Shown here: positions 43,462 to 52,551 of the stretch, piece by piece
Layout: every line of letters begins with the position of its first letter
Position numbering within the stretch: the first letter of the stretch is position 1
Source: Planctomycetota bacterium
GTDB taxonomy: Bacteria; Planctomycetota; UBA1135
Reading direction: 5' to 3'
Assembly: GCA_021776795.1 (NCBI GenBank)
Contig: JAJFFC010000017.1
Location: forward strand, 185,287 to 249,286
DNA length: 64,000 nucleotides
Notes under the pieces: generated by a model
Databases searched by the model: none
Seen by the model: only the letters and a program-made list of their open reading frames with translations
Told to the model about the DNA's origin: nothing
Made by a program: the position numbers and the translations under genes

Positions 43462-44445
43462 CTATCCCTGAGCCGCACGACGGGTCTTACGCCAGCGTCG
43501 TGCCATGCGTCGGCCCTCCATGCGGCCACGCAGGGCGGGCCCAAGGGCAGAAATCCCAAAAAGGTTGCGATTCTTCCAGAACAAGCCGAGGATTCCGCCG
43601 CCCACAGCCCAAGCCAGGCCAGGGTTGGGGAAGTTGCCGGCCAGGATGGCGAATACCAGGTGGCAGCCACGGCCGATGGGCCCGTACTGCTTCGACAGCA
43701 CGAAGGTTTCGTTGGCGGCGTTATTAAATACGGCTTCGGCATTGAAGCGGCCGGTATTGAGGACGCGTGGGGCCTCATGGTGGTCGGCTTCGACCTCTGG
43801 ATCAAATAACAGGCGGAATCCTTGCGCTTGGACCCCAAGACAGGCATCCATTTCGAAACGGAAGCAATCGCCGCGCAAACCCCGTTCAAAGCCGCCATGC
43901 TGGCGCAAAGGGGCCAATCGCAGGCTCATATTGGCGCCGCGGAAGTGGTCTACGGTGACCACGCGATCGGTATGGCGGGTGCTTTGGTCCAGCACCATGC
44001 CAGGGAAGATCACGCGATTGCGGAAACGGGCGCGGCGCTCGCGCGGTTTGCCCCCAATCACATCAATCGCCGGGCCGGCCACGCCGCCGACGCCGGCATC
44101 GCGCTCGTAATGGCGGGCAAGATTCTCCAGCCAAAAGGGGCGGGCGATGGCATCGTCGTCGAGGAGGCAGCCGACATCGCCGGTGGCCGCTTCGAGTAGG
44201 GCATTCTCGGCGACGACAATGCCCGGCTCGGAGAGCAAGACCTTGACCACGCGTAGCTTCGGATGCGATTCCGTGAACTGCTCGACTACGGCGACCCCTT
44301 CTGGGTCGAGGTCGGGGCGCAAGGATACAAGGATTTCATCTGGTAAACGGGTCTGAACCGCTAGAGCTTCCAGGTTCCGGCGCAAGAGATCTGGCCGCTT
44401 TAGGGTCGGCAAGAAAATCGAGAAGCGCAAGGTGGTCTCGCTCAT
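43462..44445 (-). CDS. Glycosyltransferase family 2
   Basis: 327 residues. It opens with RFSIFLPTLKRPDLLRRNLEAL, has the acidic DDD motif in GCLLDDDAIARPFWLEN around residue 95, and a later acceptor region (FRFEMDACLGVQAQGFRLLFDPEVEADHHE), all typical of GT-A inverting glycosyltransferases. Its end is basic and may touch the membrane (ARRWRKTRR). It is translated with the GT4 gene upstream through a four-base overlap (44442-44445). Confidence 0.92.
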   Translation of the reverse strand: MSETTLRFSIFLPTLKRPDLLRRNLEALAVQTRLPDEILVSLRPDLDPEGVAVVEQFTESHPKLRVVKVLLSEPGIVVAENALLEAATGDVGCLLDDDAIARPFWLENLARHYERDAGVGGVAGPAIDVIGGKPRERRARFRNRVIFPGMVLDQSTRHTDRVVTVDHFRGANMSLRLAPLRQHGGFERGLRGDCFRFEMDACLGVQAQGFRLLFDPEVEADHHEAPRVLNTGRFNAEAVFNNAANETFVLSKQYGPIGRGCHLVFAILAGNFPNPGLAWAVGGGILGLFWKNRNLFGISALGPALRGRMEGRRMARRWRKTRRAAQG

Positions 44446-45593
44446 GCTCCTCGAACCTCCATGGCCTTGCGATAGGCATCGACATGGCCTTGCGCCGTTT
44501 TCCGCCAGGTGAAGGTGGCTGCATGGGCGAGCCCGCGGCGAATGAGTTCCTCGCGCTCGCGGCCAGGGGTCGCGGCCTTTTCGAGGGCGGCGGCGATGGC
44601 TTCTGGCTCGTGCGGGTCAACCAGCAGTCCAGCATCGGCCGTGACCTCGGTGAGCGAACAGGCATCGGCGGCGACGACCGGGGCGCCGCAGGCCATGGCT
44701 TCGATGACCGGAATGCCGAAGCCCTCCAGGAAGGACACCAAGGCAAAGGCGGAGCACCGCCCATACAGCAAAGGAATATCTTCCTGGTCGACGAAGCCGG
44801 TGCGCAATACGCCTTGATCGTGACCGCGCTCGACAATGCGCGCCCACATTTCATCGAACAGCCAACCTTTGGCTCCGGCTAACACTAGGGGCGCCTGGAA
44901 GCCGCGACTGCGCATGAGTTGATAGGCCTCGCATAAGCCTTCGATGTTTTTGTTGGGTTGCAGCGTTCCGAGGTATAGCAAGAAGCCTGGAGTGATGCCG
45001 TAGCGAGCCTTCAAGCGCGCGTCTGCGGCGCCACCATCGGTCACGGGCACCAAGCCTTCGGAGATGCCGTGGTACACCACCGCAGTGCGTTCTTCCGGAA
45101 TGTTCAGCATGTTGACGATGTCTTGCCGCGAAAACTCCGAGACCGTAATCACCATGTCCGCGCTGCGTGCAGCGGCGGGGACGGTCGCTGCGCGTTCCGC
45201 TAACCAATCGGCAGGCAAGCCTTCGGGGGCACGCAGAAATGCAAGGTCATGAATCGTGACCACGCGTGCGCCGCGACTCTTGGCGGGAAGCAGGTCAGCT
45301 GGCCCATGGAAGACATCGTGCTTGGTGCCGGACCATTCCACCGGAATGGAAAACTTGCGCAACAGTTGCGGCGGAATTCGACATAGGTGGGACTCTTGTA
45401 CAGCACTGCGTTGGTGAAAGTCCTTCATGCCTACGCGGTGATGGCCGCGAAAGAAGTTGAAGTACAACGCGAGCTGGTCTTCTCGGCTAAGTGCCGCCGG
45501 GAGTTCTTGCAGAAGCCGCAACCCATACATGTACACGCCGCCGCGGTGATAACCGGACAGGGCCATGGAAGAGGCGTCGAAGAGGACTTTCAT
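44442..45593 (-). CDS. Glycosyltransferase family 4
   Basis: 383 residues from ATG 45593 (MKVLFDASSMALSGYHRGGV). GT-B fold: HGPADLLPAKSRGARVVTIHDLAFL in the N-terminal half, then FLLYLGTLQPNKNIEGLCEAYQ and the nucleotide-sugar site FALVSFLEGFGIPVIEAMACGAPVVAA with the conserved E-x7-E. Sugar and acceptor cannot be told from sequence. It overlaps its neighbours on both sides. Confidence 0.93.
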   Translation of the reverse strand: MKVLFDASSMALSGYHRGGVYMYGLRLLQELPAALSREDQLALYFNFFRGHHRVGMKDFHQRSAVQESHLCRIPPQLLRKFSIPVEWSGTKHDVFHGPADLLPAKSRGARVVTIHDLAFLRAPEGLPADWLAERAATVPAAARSADMVITVSEFSRQDIVNMLNIPEERTAVVYHGISEGLVPVTDGGAADARLKARYGITPGFLLYLGTLQPNKNIEGLCEAYQLMRSRGFQAPLVLAGAKGWLFDEMWARIVERGHDQGVLRTGFVDQEDIPLLYGRCSAFALVSFLEGFGIPVIEAMACGAPVVAADACSLTEVTADAGLLVDPHEPEAIAAALEKAATPGREREELIRRGLAHAATFTWRKTAQGHVDAYRKAMEVRGA

Positions 45594-46747
45594 TTCGGAA
45601 GTTCCGCGGCTTGATGATAGGCGGCTAAAGTTTCGCGCGCACAACGTGGCCACGAGAATTGGCTGGAGCGTTCGATGCCAAGCCTGCGCAGATTTTCGCA
45701 TGCCGTGTCGTCGGCGTCGATGTGCTGCAACAGGTCCGACAAACCGTCAACGTCGTCGGCTTCAAACAATACTGCAGCGCCACCGGCCACTTCCGGCAAA
45801 GCGGCGCGATTCGAGCATAGAACGGGAGTTCCGGCGGCCATGGCCTCGAGAACGGGCATGCCGAAACCTTCATAGCGCGAAGGCAACACCAGCGCGCGAG
45901 CTTGCGCCACGAGGGAAGGTAAATCTTCGTGAGCGATAAAACCGGTGAAGTGCACACGATCTTTCAATACCGGGTGGCGCTCCAACACCTCTTGGATTTC
46001 TTCCAGTTGCCAGCCGGCACGACCGGCGACGACGAGGTCGGAGCTTTGCCCTTCTTGCTCTAAGGATTGTGCGAAGGCGCGCAACAATGTGGGCAAGTTC
46101 TTCTTCGGTTCGACCGAGCCCACGAAGAGAAAGAAGCTTTGCCCTTGCGGTAGTTTGCTCTGCAATTCCGCAGAAAGAGCGGGCGCCTTGGTGGCGGCTT
46201 GACGAAAGCGCTCATCGAGTCCATGAGGAATCACCACCGTGCGCCCACGAGGAACGCCAAAGTGCTGGATGAGATCTTCGCGAGTGTGTTCACTGACGGC
46301 AATCCACAACGTCGCCTGGGCCGCCAGGGCGGTCGTGCCTTCCATCAGGCGCGCCGTCCAGCGTGGATCCAAATACTGCGGCGCGTGCAGGTACATCAGG
46401 TCATGCGCGGTGACGACCAAAGGCTTGTTCGTCGGCAGTGGGGCCACCGGTTCGGGCAGGTGGATGACATCGGCCGGGCCGGCGAGTTGTTCAAAACGCA
46501 ACCCAAAGCGTCCCAAGGCATGCAACCAATTCGGGCTCGCCCACCAATGCCGCAGCAGCGCACCTTGCTTGCGATATGGCAACAGTGCCAAGGCATGCTT
46601 CGGATTCAGGAAGGCAGAAAACAGGGCAAGGCGATCTTGCTCATTGCGTTCGGCTAACAACTCCGGAATCAGGCAACGCCAGTAGGAGTCAATGCCGCCG
46701 AAGTCCTTCGTGCGAACAAGGCGGTGGGCTTCCAGAAGGATGTTCAT
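45590..46747 (-). CDS. Glycosyltransferase family 4
   Basis: 385 residues from ATG 46747 (MNILLEAHRLVRTKDFGGID). It shows LVVTAHDLMYLHAPQYLDPR, FLFVGSVEPKKNLPTLLRAF and ALVLPSRYEGFGMPVLEAMAAGTPVLCS, the standard GT4 donor-binding region. It is about as similar to the next GT4 as to other members of the family, so the three GT4 genes here are not a simple recent triplication. ATGA overlap with the gene upstream. Confidence 0.93.
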   Translation of the reverse strand: MNILLEAHRLVRTKDFGGIDSYWRCLIPELLAERNEQDRLALFSAFLNPKHALALLPYRKQGALLRHWWASPNWLHALGRFGLRFEQLAGPADVIHLPEPVAPLPTNKPLVVTAHDLMYLHAPQYLDPRWTARLMEGTTALAAQATLWIAVSEHTREDLIQHFGVPRGRTVVIPHGLDERFRQAATKAPALSAELQSKLPQGQSFFLFVGSVEPKKNLPTLLRAFAQSLEQEGQSSDLVVAGRAGWQLEEIQEVLERHPVLKDRVHFTGFIAHEDLPSLVAQARALVLPSRYEGFGMPVLEAMAAGTPVLCSNRAALPEVAGGAAVLFEADDVDGLSDLLQHIDADDTACENLRRLGIERSSQFSWPRCARETLAAYHQAAELPK

Positions 46748-47889
46748 CCTGAGAGCGCATTGTAGGTGTCCTCGACCGTGTCCCAATGTTTGGACGGTGA
46801 GAACTCCTGTTGCACCCAGGCGCGCATCCGTTGCCCGCGAAGATTGCGTTCTTCGGGATCGGCGGCGGCAAGCAGAGCTCGGCGTAAGCTATCGACGTCT
46901 TCTGAGGCAAAGGTCCAGCCGCGCTCCTCGGTGAGGAGTTCGGGCACACCACCGGCATGACTGGCGACGGCTGGCCGCCCGCGCATGCCAGCTTCGAGAA
47001 CGGTGAGCGGAGAATTTTCCGGTACGCGGCTAGGAAGCACCAAGACATTGGCGCGGGCGTAAGCCGATTCCAACTCTTCGCCGCGGCAGAACCCGAGGAA
47101 GCGCACTCGCTCTTGCAGGTTGCACTCGCGCACCATGCGTTCTAGGTTGACGCGCTGATCGCCCTCGCCGGCGATCTCGAGAGTGGCCTGTCCCAAGGCA
47201 CCGGTGGAGCCGGCAATGGCCTGGATCAGGAGATCGACTCCTTTGGAGGTGTAGAGGGAGCCCGCAAAGAGCAGTTTGAGGCCGGTCAAAGGGAGCGGCT
47301 GGGCGGTGGCAGGCAGAATGGGCAGTCGCAGCACCTGGCTGCGCTCAGGCGGACATCCAATGCCAGTCCGCAGAGCCTCTGTGGGGCACCATAAGAGGGT
47401 TGCGTGGTCGAATACGGACTTCCGGGCGCGGGCTAGGCTCTGACGGTCTAGGAAGCTTAAAACGGTGCCTTTTATGCCGGATCTAGGGTGACCTGCGGGA
47501 TTCGGGTCAATCAGAGTAAAATCATGCACCGTCATGACCAGGGGGAGCCCCAATTTATAGATAGTCGAGAAAATCGTGGTTTTGAATGGGCCGCAGTTCT
47601 GGATATGCACCAAATCTGGTTGAATTGCCTGGATGGCCTCGGTGAGGTGTGCGGCTAGCTTGGGATTGAAGCGGTGGAAGTCTCGGCGGCGTTCCAGCGG
47701 ATTGTTGGGCCAGTCATAGTGATACTCGTGAGCTCCCTGCAGAGGCAAGCTGAGATCATCTGCAGGCGAATCAAAGCTGTAGAGCCAGCTCTGAGCCCCT
47801 CTACAGCCCATTTCGGTTGTGAGCTGAGATAAATAGGCGGTCGCCCCACCGCGAATTGAGGGGGCATCATGAAGGTGCAAAAGGCGCAC
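46744..47889 (-). CDS. Glycosyltransferase family 4, first gene of the cluster
   Basis: 381 residues from GTG 47889 (MRLLHLHDAPSIRGGATAYL); a longer frame to 47970 adds hydrophobic residues without family match. It shows LPLVMTVHDFTLIDPN, LLFAGSLYTSKGVDLLIQAI and VLVLPSRVPENSPLTVLEAGMRGRPAVA. Three Cys (for example HNP-proximal and in IGCPPERSQ) are not conserved elsewhere in this cluster. It is the first gene of the minus-strand glycan operon and lies divergent to the porin gene. Confidence 0.9.
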   Translation of the reverse strand: MRLLHLHDAPSIRGGATAYLSQLTTEMGCRGAQSWLYSFDSPADDLSLPLQGAHEYHYDWPNNPLERRRDFHRFNPKLAAHLTEAIQAIQPDLVHIQNCGPFKTTIFSTIYKLGLPLVMTVHDFTLIDPNPAGHPRSGIKGTVLSFLDRQSLARARKSVFDHATLLWCPTEALRTGIGCPPERSQVLRLPILPATAQPLPLTGLKLLFAGSLYTSKGVDLLIQAIAGSTGALGQATLEIAGEGDQRVNLERMVRECNLQERVRFLGFCRGEELESAYARANVLVLPSRVPENSPLTVLEAGMRGRPAVASHAGGVPELLTEERGWTFASEDVDSLRRALLAAADPEERNLRGQRMRAWVQQEFSPSKHWDTVEDTYNALSG

Positions 47890-48242
47890 AGCGAGGGATT
47901 CTAGCAGGGAAATGAGGAGAATTCGTGCCAGAGTGTAGGGAAAAACGAACTCACAAGCCTTTATCGGCAAAGGGTTTAAGAGATTTCATGGGATTGCAGT
48001 GAAAAACAGGGTCAAATCCTTGGCCCAGCTTCCGATTCAACACCCATGGGCTTCGGCTCTGGGTGGAGTTTTTCCGGTTTCCGGCTTGCTCCTTCCCGCC
48101 GCTTCGGCAAAATGTTCCGCCATCATTCGCACAAGGCTCTCAGTTGCGAAAGATGACCAACTAAGCCAGCCTACCTTGCCCTCCGTAGCAGGTCTGCTGG
48201 AAACAACCACCGCCCTTTGGGGCAAAACGAGGAAGTTTCGGA
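47890..48242. other. 353-bp intergenic region and porin leader
   Basis: No convincing coding sequence: an 87-codon frame at 47999-48262 overlaps the porin and has no homology-like character. The region must hold the divergent promoters of the glycan operon and the porin gene, but no near-consensus -10/-35 pair was found. It contains the terminator-like hairpin at 48041-48073. The porin start is preceded by ACGAGGAAG, a good ribosome binding site. Confidence 0.6.
48041..48073 (+). terminator. Terminator-like hairpin with UUCG loop upstream of the porin gene
   Basis: CACCCA-T-GGGC and GCTC-TGGGTG pair (ten pairs, one bulged T) around the extra-stable tetraloop TTCG, followed by GAGTTTTT at 48066-48073. 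It lies 170 bases before the porin ATG with no gene ahead of it on the plus strand, so it is either an attenuator in a long leader or the end of a small RNA. Confidence 0.6.
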
Positions 48243-49496
48243 ATGAAGGTTCGCCTGATTAACCTCGCGGCATTGGCCGCGGTCGCTCTGTCTACACAGG
48301 GCGTTGCACAACAAAATGACAGCCTTGAGCGCGCTCTGGCTGATCTCAACTCTGGTCTCACGGCACCTGACGGTGGCCACGGCGTCTCCATTGGTGGCGA
48401 TTTCCGTGCCCGTAACCGTTGGTTCAGCGACGACAACTTCACGAACAACCGTGACGTTGATACGCGCGCCCGCTTGACCTTTACCTTTAACGTCACGGAA
48501 GATTCCACGGCGTTCGTCGGCTTTAACGGCCGCGAGTCCTGGGGCGATGGCAAATTTGGCACCACTCCAGGTCAGTTCGATGATCCAGCCGATACGCTTA
48601 CGCTGACTCGCGCTTGGGTTGCCGTCGACAACCTCTTCGGCGATGGTGGCACTTCCAAGATTGGTCGTGACTACTACACCGTTGGCTCGGGCCGCATTCA
48701 CGGCACCGACGAGTGGGACAACCGTCCTGCTACCCAGTCGGGTATCTGGTACAACCACCCAGCCGGTGGTTTGAACATCCACTTCGCCATGCTGAACGGC
48801 ATTGAGAACGGCTACGGTTCCACCGCTCCGGTCCCAACCGCCCTCACCGACAATGGTGACGACATGGTGTACATCGCTGGTTTTGACTGGGTATTCGACA
48901 TGGTCGAACAACTCGGCCCAATCCACATCGCTCCTTACTGGATCCGTAACGAAAACACGGGTCTCGGCATGGAGTTCCAGACTTGGCTCGGTGCGCAAAT
49001 CACCGGTGAGTTGATGGGCTTCGGCTACGACGCCGAATACTCCAGCTTGGATCAGGGCTCCACCTCCGGTGACGCCTGGTACCTCGGTACCTCCATTGAC
49101 CTCGACGCTCTCGCCAGCCTGCCTGGTATCGAGAACGGCAACTTGTCGCTCGCCATCTCTGGCGCCGACGCAAGCTTCGCCACCACTGGCGCCGTGAAGT
49201 ACCACGACGCTGCTGGTTTCTCCGATCGTCTTGGCGCTGGTGGTATCTGGACCGCCGACACCGACACCTTCCAGGTCGGCTTGGGCTTCAGCCCTGCTGA
49301 GAACTGGAACGGCCGCATCGCGTTCAACGACGTGGAAATCGGTGGTAGCGGCTGGACCGAGATCGATGTCTCCATCGGTCACGAGTTCAACGGCAACGTT
49401 CAGGGCTGGTTCGGCTACGCCGTCACCGACCTCGATAACGTCAGCGTGACCGAAGACACCTTCTGGGCTGTCTTGGATCTCGCCTTCGGTAACTAG
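48243..49496 (+). CDS. Outer-membrane beta-barrel porin
   Basis: 417 residues with a signal peptide (MKVRLINLAALAAVALSTQGVAQ). The mature protein is rich in alternating polar and hydrophobic strands ending in aromatic residues (FRARNRWFSDDNF, ARLTFTFNVTEDSTAFVGF, GQFGW-like turns) and ends in a typical C-terminal strand (FWAVLDLAFGN). About 16 strands can be counted. The layout resembles alginate-export or general diffusion porins. Codon use is strongly biased to C-ending codons compared with its neighbours, and it has a strong terminator, so it is probably one of the most expressed genes here. Confidence 0.88.
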   Translation: MKVRLINLAALAAVALSTQGVAQQNDSLERALADLNSGLTAPDGGHGVSIGGDFRARNRWFSDDNFTNNRDVDTRARLTFTFNVTEDSTAFVGFNGRESWGDGKFGTTPGQFDDPADTLTLTRAWVAVDNLFGDGGTSKIGRDYYTVGSGRIHGTDEWDNRPATQSGIWYNHPAGGLNIHFAMLNGIENGYGSTAPVPTALTDNGDDMVYIAGFDWVFDMVEQLGPIHIAPYWIRNENTGLGMEFQTWLGAQITGELMGFGYDAEYSSLDQGSTSGDAWYLGTSIDLDALASLPGIENGNLSLAISGADASFATTGAVKYHDAAGFSDRLGAGGIWTADTDTFQVGLGFSPAENWNGRIAFNDVEIGGSGWTEIDVSIGHEFNGNVQGWFGYAVTDLDNVSVTEDTFWAVLDLAFGN

Positions 49497-49517
49497 GAAA
49501 CTAGTTCTGAAACTCCG

Positions 49518-49555
49518 AGACGGGCACTCCCTTGGGAGTGCCCGTCTTCTTTTTT
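49518..49555 (+). terminator. Strong intrinsic terminator of the porin gene
   Basis: AGACGGGCACTCCC and its complement form a 13-14 bp perfect stem around CTTG, followed by TCTTCTTTTTT, 21 bases after the porin stop. Confidence 0.95.
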
Positions 49556-49585
49556 GCCTACTCCCGACGCTATCCTGCTCAGTCC

Positions 49586-50566
49586 ATGCCGCCCCTCATT
49601 CGGACCCTGCCTGACTTGCCCCTAGACATCGTGGGCGATGTGCATGGGGAGCTCGGCGCCCTCGAAGCGCTGCTTGCCCATTTGGAGCAAAGCGGCGGTG
49701 GCGAGGAACGCCACTTGGTCTTTGTGGGGGACTTGGTGGATCGCGGTCCGGACAGCCTTGGCGTATTGGGCTTAGTGCAAGACCTCGTGGCGGCTGGCAA
49801 AGCCTCGTGCTTGATTGGCAATCATGAGCTCAACCTTCTCCTCGGCAAATCTCGCAGCGGCAATGAATGGTTTTACGGAGAGATCCAAACCATGCACAAA
49901 TCCGGCGAAATCCTGCCCCAGGTGCTCGCCAACCACGCCGACCGTGCCGAGGTCCTCCTGTTCTTGCAACGCCTACCGCTGGCTTTAGAGAGTCCCGCCC
50001 TGCGCGTGGTTCATGCCTGCTGGCACGAGCCTGCCCTCGCCATGCTGCGCGCCCCCTCCATGGCGTCTTTGGGCGTGGTGGAGCTGTTCTATCAAATGGA
50101 ATCGGTCATCACCCGCGAGCAGGTTGCCGCCGGCAAAGAACCTTCCGGCATGACTGCGAATTTGGCGCGGCAAAATGACAACCCGGTCACTGCCTTGACC
50201 TCAGGCTTAGAGCGTAAAACCGCAGAGGCATTCCACGCTGGAGGACGTCTGCGCCACGTCGAACGCGTGCCCTGGTGGGAAAACTATCAGGCCGATGTCC
50301 CGGTGGTCTTTGGCCACTTCTGGCGCTCCCTAGACCCCACCCGGCCTGCGGTTCGCAACGGTCCCTACCTGTTTGCCGATCATGACTTCCATGACGCCCT
50401 CGGCCCCAAGCGCAACGCCTATTGCGTGGACTATTCGGTGGGCTACCGGCACATCGGCCGTGCTGCGGGCACGATGGCGGACCGTCCAACGGCATTAATG
50501 GCCCTACGTTGGCCCGAGCGGGAACTGATCGACGACGACGGCAACCGCTGGCCTATTCGTCATTAA
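49586..50566 (+). CDS. Metallophosphoesterase of the PPP/ApaH-like family
   Basis: 326 residues from ATG 49586; the longer frame to 49532 reads through the porin terminator. Metal-binding motifs DIVGDVHGE, FVGDLVDRGPDS and LIGNHEL are in order, and late histidines (VVHACWHEP, VVFGHFW) complete the site. The family includes diadenosine tetraphosphatases and PrpE-type protein phosphatases. The end overlaps the convergent ArnT-like gene by 14 bases. Exact substrate unknown. Confidence 0.9.
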   Translation: MPPLIRTLPDLPLDIVGDVHGELGALEALLAHLEQSGGGEERHLVFVGDLVDRGPDSLGVLGLVQDLVAAGKASCLIGNHELNLLLGKSRSGNEWFYGEIQTMHKSGEILPQVLANHADRAEVLLFLQRLPLALESPALRVVHACWHEPALAMLRAPSMASLGVVELFYQMESVITREQVAAGKEPSGMTANLARQNDNPVTALTSGLERKTAEAFHAGGRLRHVERVPWWENYQADVPVVFGHFWRSLDPTRPAVRNGPYLFADHDFHDALGPKRNAYCVDYSVGYRHIGRAAGTMADRPTALMALRWPERELIDDDGNRWPIRH

Positions 50567-52250
50567 CCGGCAGTTCCTTCACCGGTTGATGGGCACGAGC
50601 AAAACGCTTGCCCGACCACACCGCCATGCGGTGGCTGGCATACAAGAAGACTTCTTGTGCCTGCTTGGTGTAAGAGTCCGGCGCATAGTCGTTGATCAGC
50701 ACGAACATGGTGCCTTCGGGGTTGTCCTGGGCCCATTGGTAAGCCTCTTGGAAGTCTTCCGGGTTGCTGACCGGCTCAATCAGACGCCCGGTGAAGGTGA
50801 ACTGGCCGTGGAACTTGGCGCCAAAGAAGGCCACGGGGTGCCCGGCTTCTTGAAGTGCCTTCGCGCGCAAGCCAAGTGGGGTCGTGTCATAGGCCGTGTT
50901 TAGGGGCGTATGCAGATACATGTTTAAGGTGGCCAATAGGAGTGGCGCAAACAGGCAGGCCAAGGTCGAGCGCCAAGACGCGCGCGCGGCCATCCACCAC
51001 CACAGCAAAGCTGCAGCCGCCAAGGCGAGGGCTGGCCATGGTGACCAGTCTTCGAGCAGCCAGGTCATTTCATCGCGGCCTTCCGAGATTTGCGGTAGCA
51101 AGACAAAGAAGCCAGCAAACAGAAGCAGCACCAGCACCGGGCCGGCATGATTCCAGCGGCTGCCATGGCCAAACTCCGCGCGCAGACGCAGCGAGAAGTG
51201 ACCACCTAGCGCCAAAGATAATCCGGCGATGGTGGGCAGTAGGTAATGCGGCTGCTTACCGCTCATTAGGCACAGGAATAAGAAGGCGGGGACGGTGGAC
51301 CAGACCAAGAAGCGGCGGGCGTCCGAACGTGGTCCGCGAGGTTGCTCTTTTGACCGACGCCACTGCTTCCAGGTGGCCGGGTAAAGGGGCCACGGCATGA
51401 GCATGGCGGGCAAAATCGGCAGATACCAATGCCACGGGCGCGCATGCGCAAAGGAGTCTGAGACCCGGCCAGCCGTTTGGCCCCAGAAGATGGCGTCGCG
51501 GTATTCTTCGCCACCGTGAATGCCTGCGGGGATTGCCCAGCACAGCGCGATGGCCGCGCCCAGCAGGGTGCCGAGGAAGGCCGTCCAGCCCACCGCAGCG
51601 GTATTGCCGGTGGTGCGCCCACTCCAATGGCCTGCGGCGAGTGCCGGGAGCAGGGTGAAGAGCAAAACCACGGGGCCCTTGGCGAGTACGCCGAGGCCAA
51701 TCGCTAGGCCAAACCACAGCACGTTCCCTTTCCAGCTGCCTTCGCGGTGGGCTTTCAGGAGCGCACTCCAGCCACCGAGCACCGCCAACAGGAGAAGCAG
51801 GTCGAACATGACCACGGTGCCAAAGAGGAAGGCGTATAGAGAGCCCAGGAAGACCGCAGCCGCAGTGGTGCCTGCCGACCTGCCGGCAGCCTCTTGAGGC
51901 CACAGCTGGCGTCCTAGACGCCGTAGCATGAGAGCATTGGCGGTGAGCAGCAGGAAGGGGATGAGCCGTGGCCACCAAGTATTGACGCCAAAGACCGACC
52001 AGCCTGCGTGCATCATCCAGAACAGCAGCGGGGGTTTGTGGCTGTAGGTCTCGCCGTTGATATGCGGCACGAGGAAATCCCCGGTGCGCCACATTTCCCA
52101 GGCCACCGCTAGGTAGCGAGTTTCGTCGACTGGCAGCAGCGGGCGTGCCCACAACGAGATCAGAGCCGAGACCAATGCCGCAAACCACACCCACACTAGG
52201 CGGGGGGTGCCCGGGTAGGCTGGCTCAGGTGTTGGGCTTTGCGGTCTCAT
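50553..52250 (-). CDS. ArnT-like glycosyltransferase (GT83, lipid A / lipid-linked sugar)
   Basis: 565 residues. About 12 membrane segments, with the catalytic acidic motif of the PMT superfamily in LLPVDETRYLAVAWEMWRTG and the ArnT-like HINGETYSHKPPLLFWMMHAG. A C-terminal periplasmic domain of about 100 residues ends in KELPVNDE. Members transfer 4-amino-arabinose or other sugars from undecaprenyl phosphate to lipid A. It overlaps the LAB_N gene by 26 bases, which supports a role in the outer-membrane lipid. Confidence 0.88.
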   Translation of the reverse strand: MRPQSPTPEPAYPGTPRLVWVWFAALVSALISLWARPLLPVDETRYLAVAWEMWRTGDFLVPHINGETYSHKPPLLFWMMHAGWSVFGVNTWWPRLIPFLLLTANALMLRRLGRQLWPQEAAGRSAGTTAAAVFLGSLYAFLFGTVVMFDLLLLLAVLGGWSALLKAHREGSWKGNVLWFGLAIGLGVLAKGPVVLLFTLLPALAAGHWSGRTTGNTAAVGWTAFLGTLLGAAIALCWAIPAGIHGGEEYRDAIFWGQTAGRVSDSFAHARPWHWYLPILPAMLMPWPLYPATWKQWRRSKEQPRGPRSDARRFLVWSTVPAFLFLCLMSGKQPHYLLPTIAGLSLALGGHFSLRLRAEFGHGSRWNHAGPVLVLLLFAGFFVLLPQISEGRDEMTWLLEDWSPWPALALAAAALLWWWMAARASWRSTLACLFAPLLLATLNMYLHTPLNTAYDTTPLGLRAKALQEAGHPVAFFGAKFHGQFTFTGRLIEPVSNPEDFQEAYQWAQDNPEGTMFVLINDYAPDSYTKQAQEVFLYASHRMAVWSGKRFARAHQPVKELPVNDE

Positions 52251-52536
52251 GCCTTTGGCGGTACACGAAGTACAGATTGCGACTGTAAATCAGGAGGCCG
52301 GTAGATTGGCCGACCAGGATAACCGGGTCGCGGTCGAGAACTCCATAGGTCAGCAGCAGTAAACCGCCGCCAATGCTGAAGTACCAAAAGGCAATGGGAA
52401 TCACGCTGCGCTGTTTTTTCTCACTGGCAAGCCACTGCACAAAGAAGCGCATGAAAAACACGCCTTGGCCAAGTAAGCCAAGGAGCACGATGGGGCTCGT
52501 GCTTTTGCCGAGGACCTCGTCCAGCCAGTCGGACAT
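52225..52536 (-). CDS. Stand-alone LAB_N (lipid A biosynthesis N-terminal) domain protein
   Basis: 103 residues, three membrane helices. It shows the LAB_N pattern: LGLLGQGVFFMRFFVQWLASEKKQRSVIP (parts: FMRFFVQWLASEKK), FWYFSIGGGLLLLTYGVLDRDPVILVGQSTGLLIYSRNLYF. In several bacteria this domain occurs next to, or fused with, lipid A glycosyltransferases. Its end lies within the ArnT-like gene, and its start is 16 bases past rsfS. Confidence 0.9.
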   Translation of the reverse strand: MSDWLDEVLGKSTSPIVLLGLLGQGVFFMRFFVQWLASEKKQRSVIPIAFWYFSIGGGLLLLTYGVLDRDPVILVGQSTGLLIYSRNLYFVYRQRHETAKPNT

Positions 52537-52551
52537 GGCTGGGGGCTGCGC

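Noticed and set aside
47999..48262. 87-codon frame in the porin leader
   Set aside because: Overlaps the porin signal peptide in another frame, crosses the hairpin at 48041-48073, and has no ribosome binding site.
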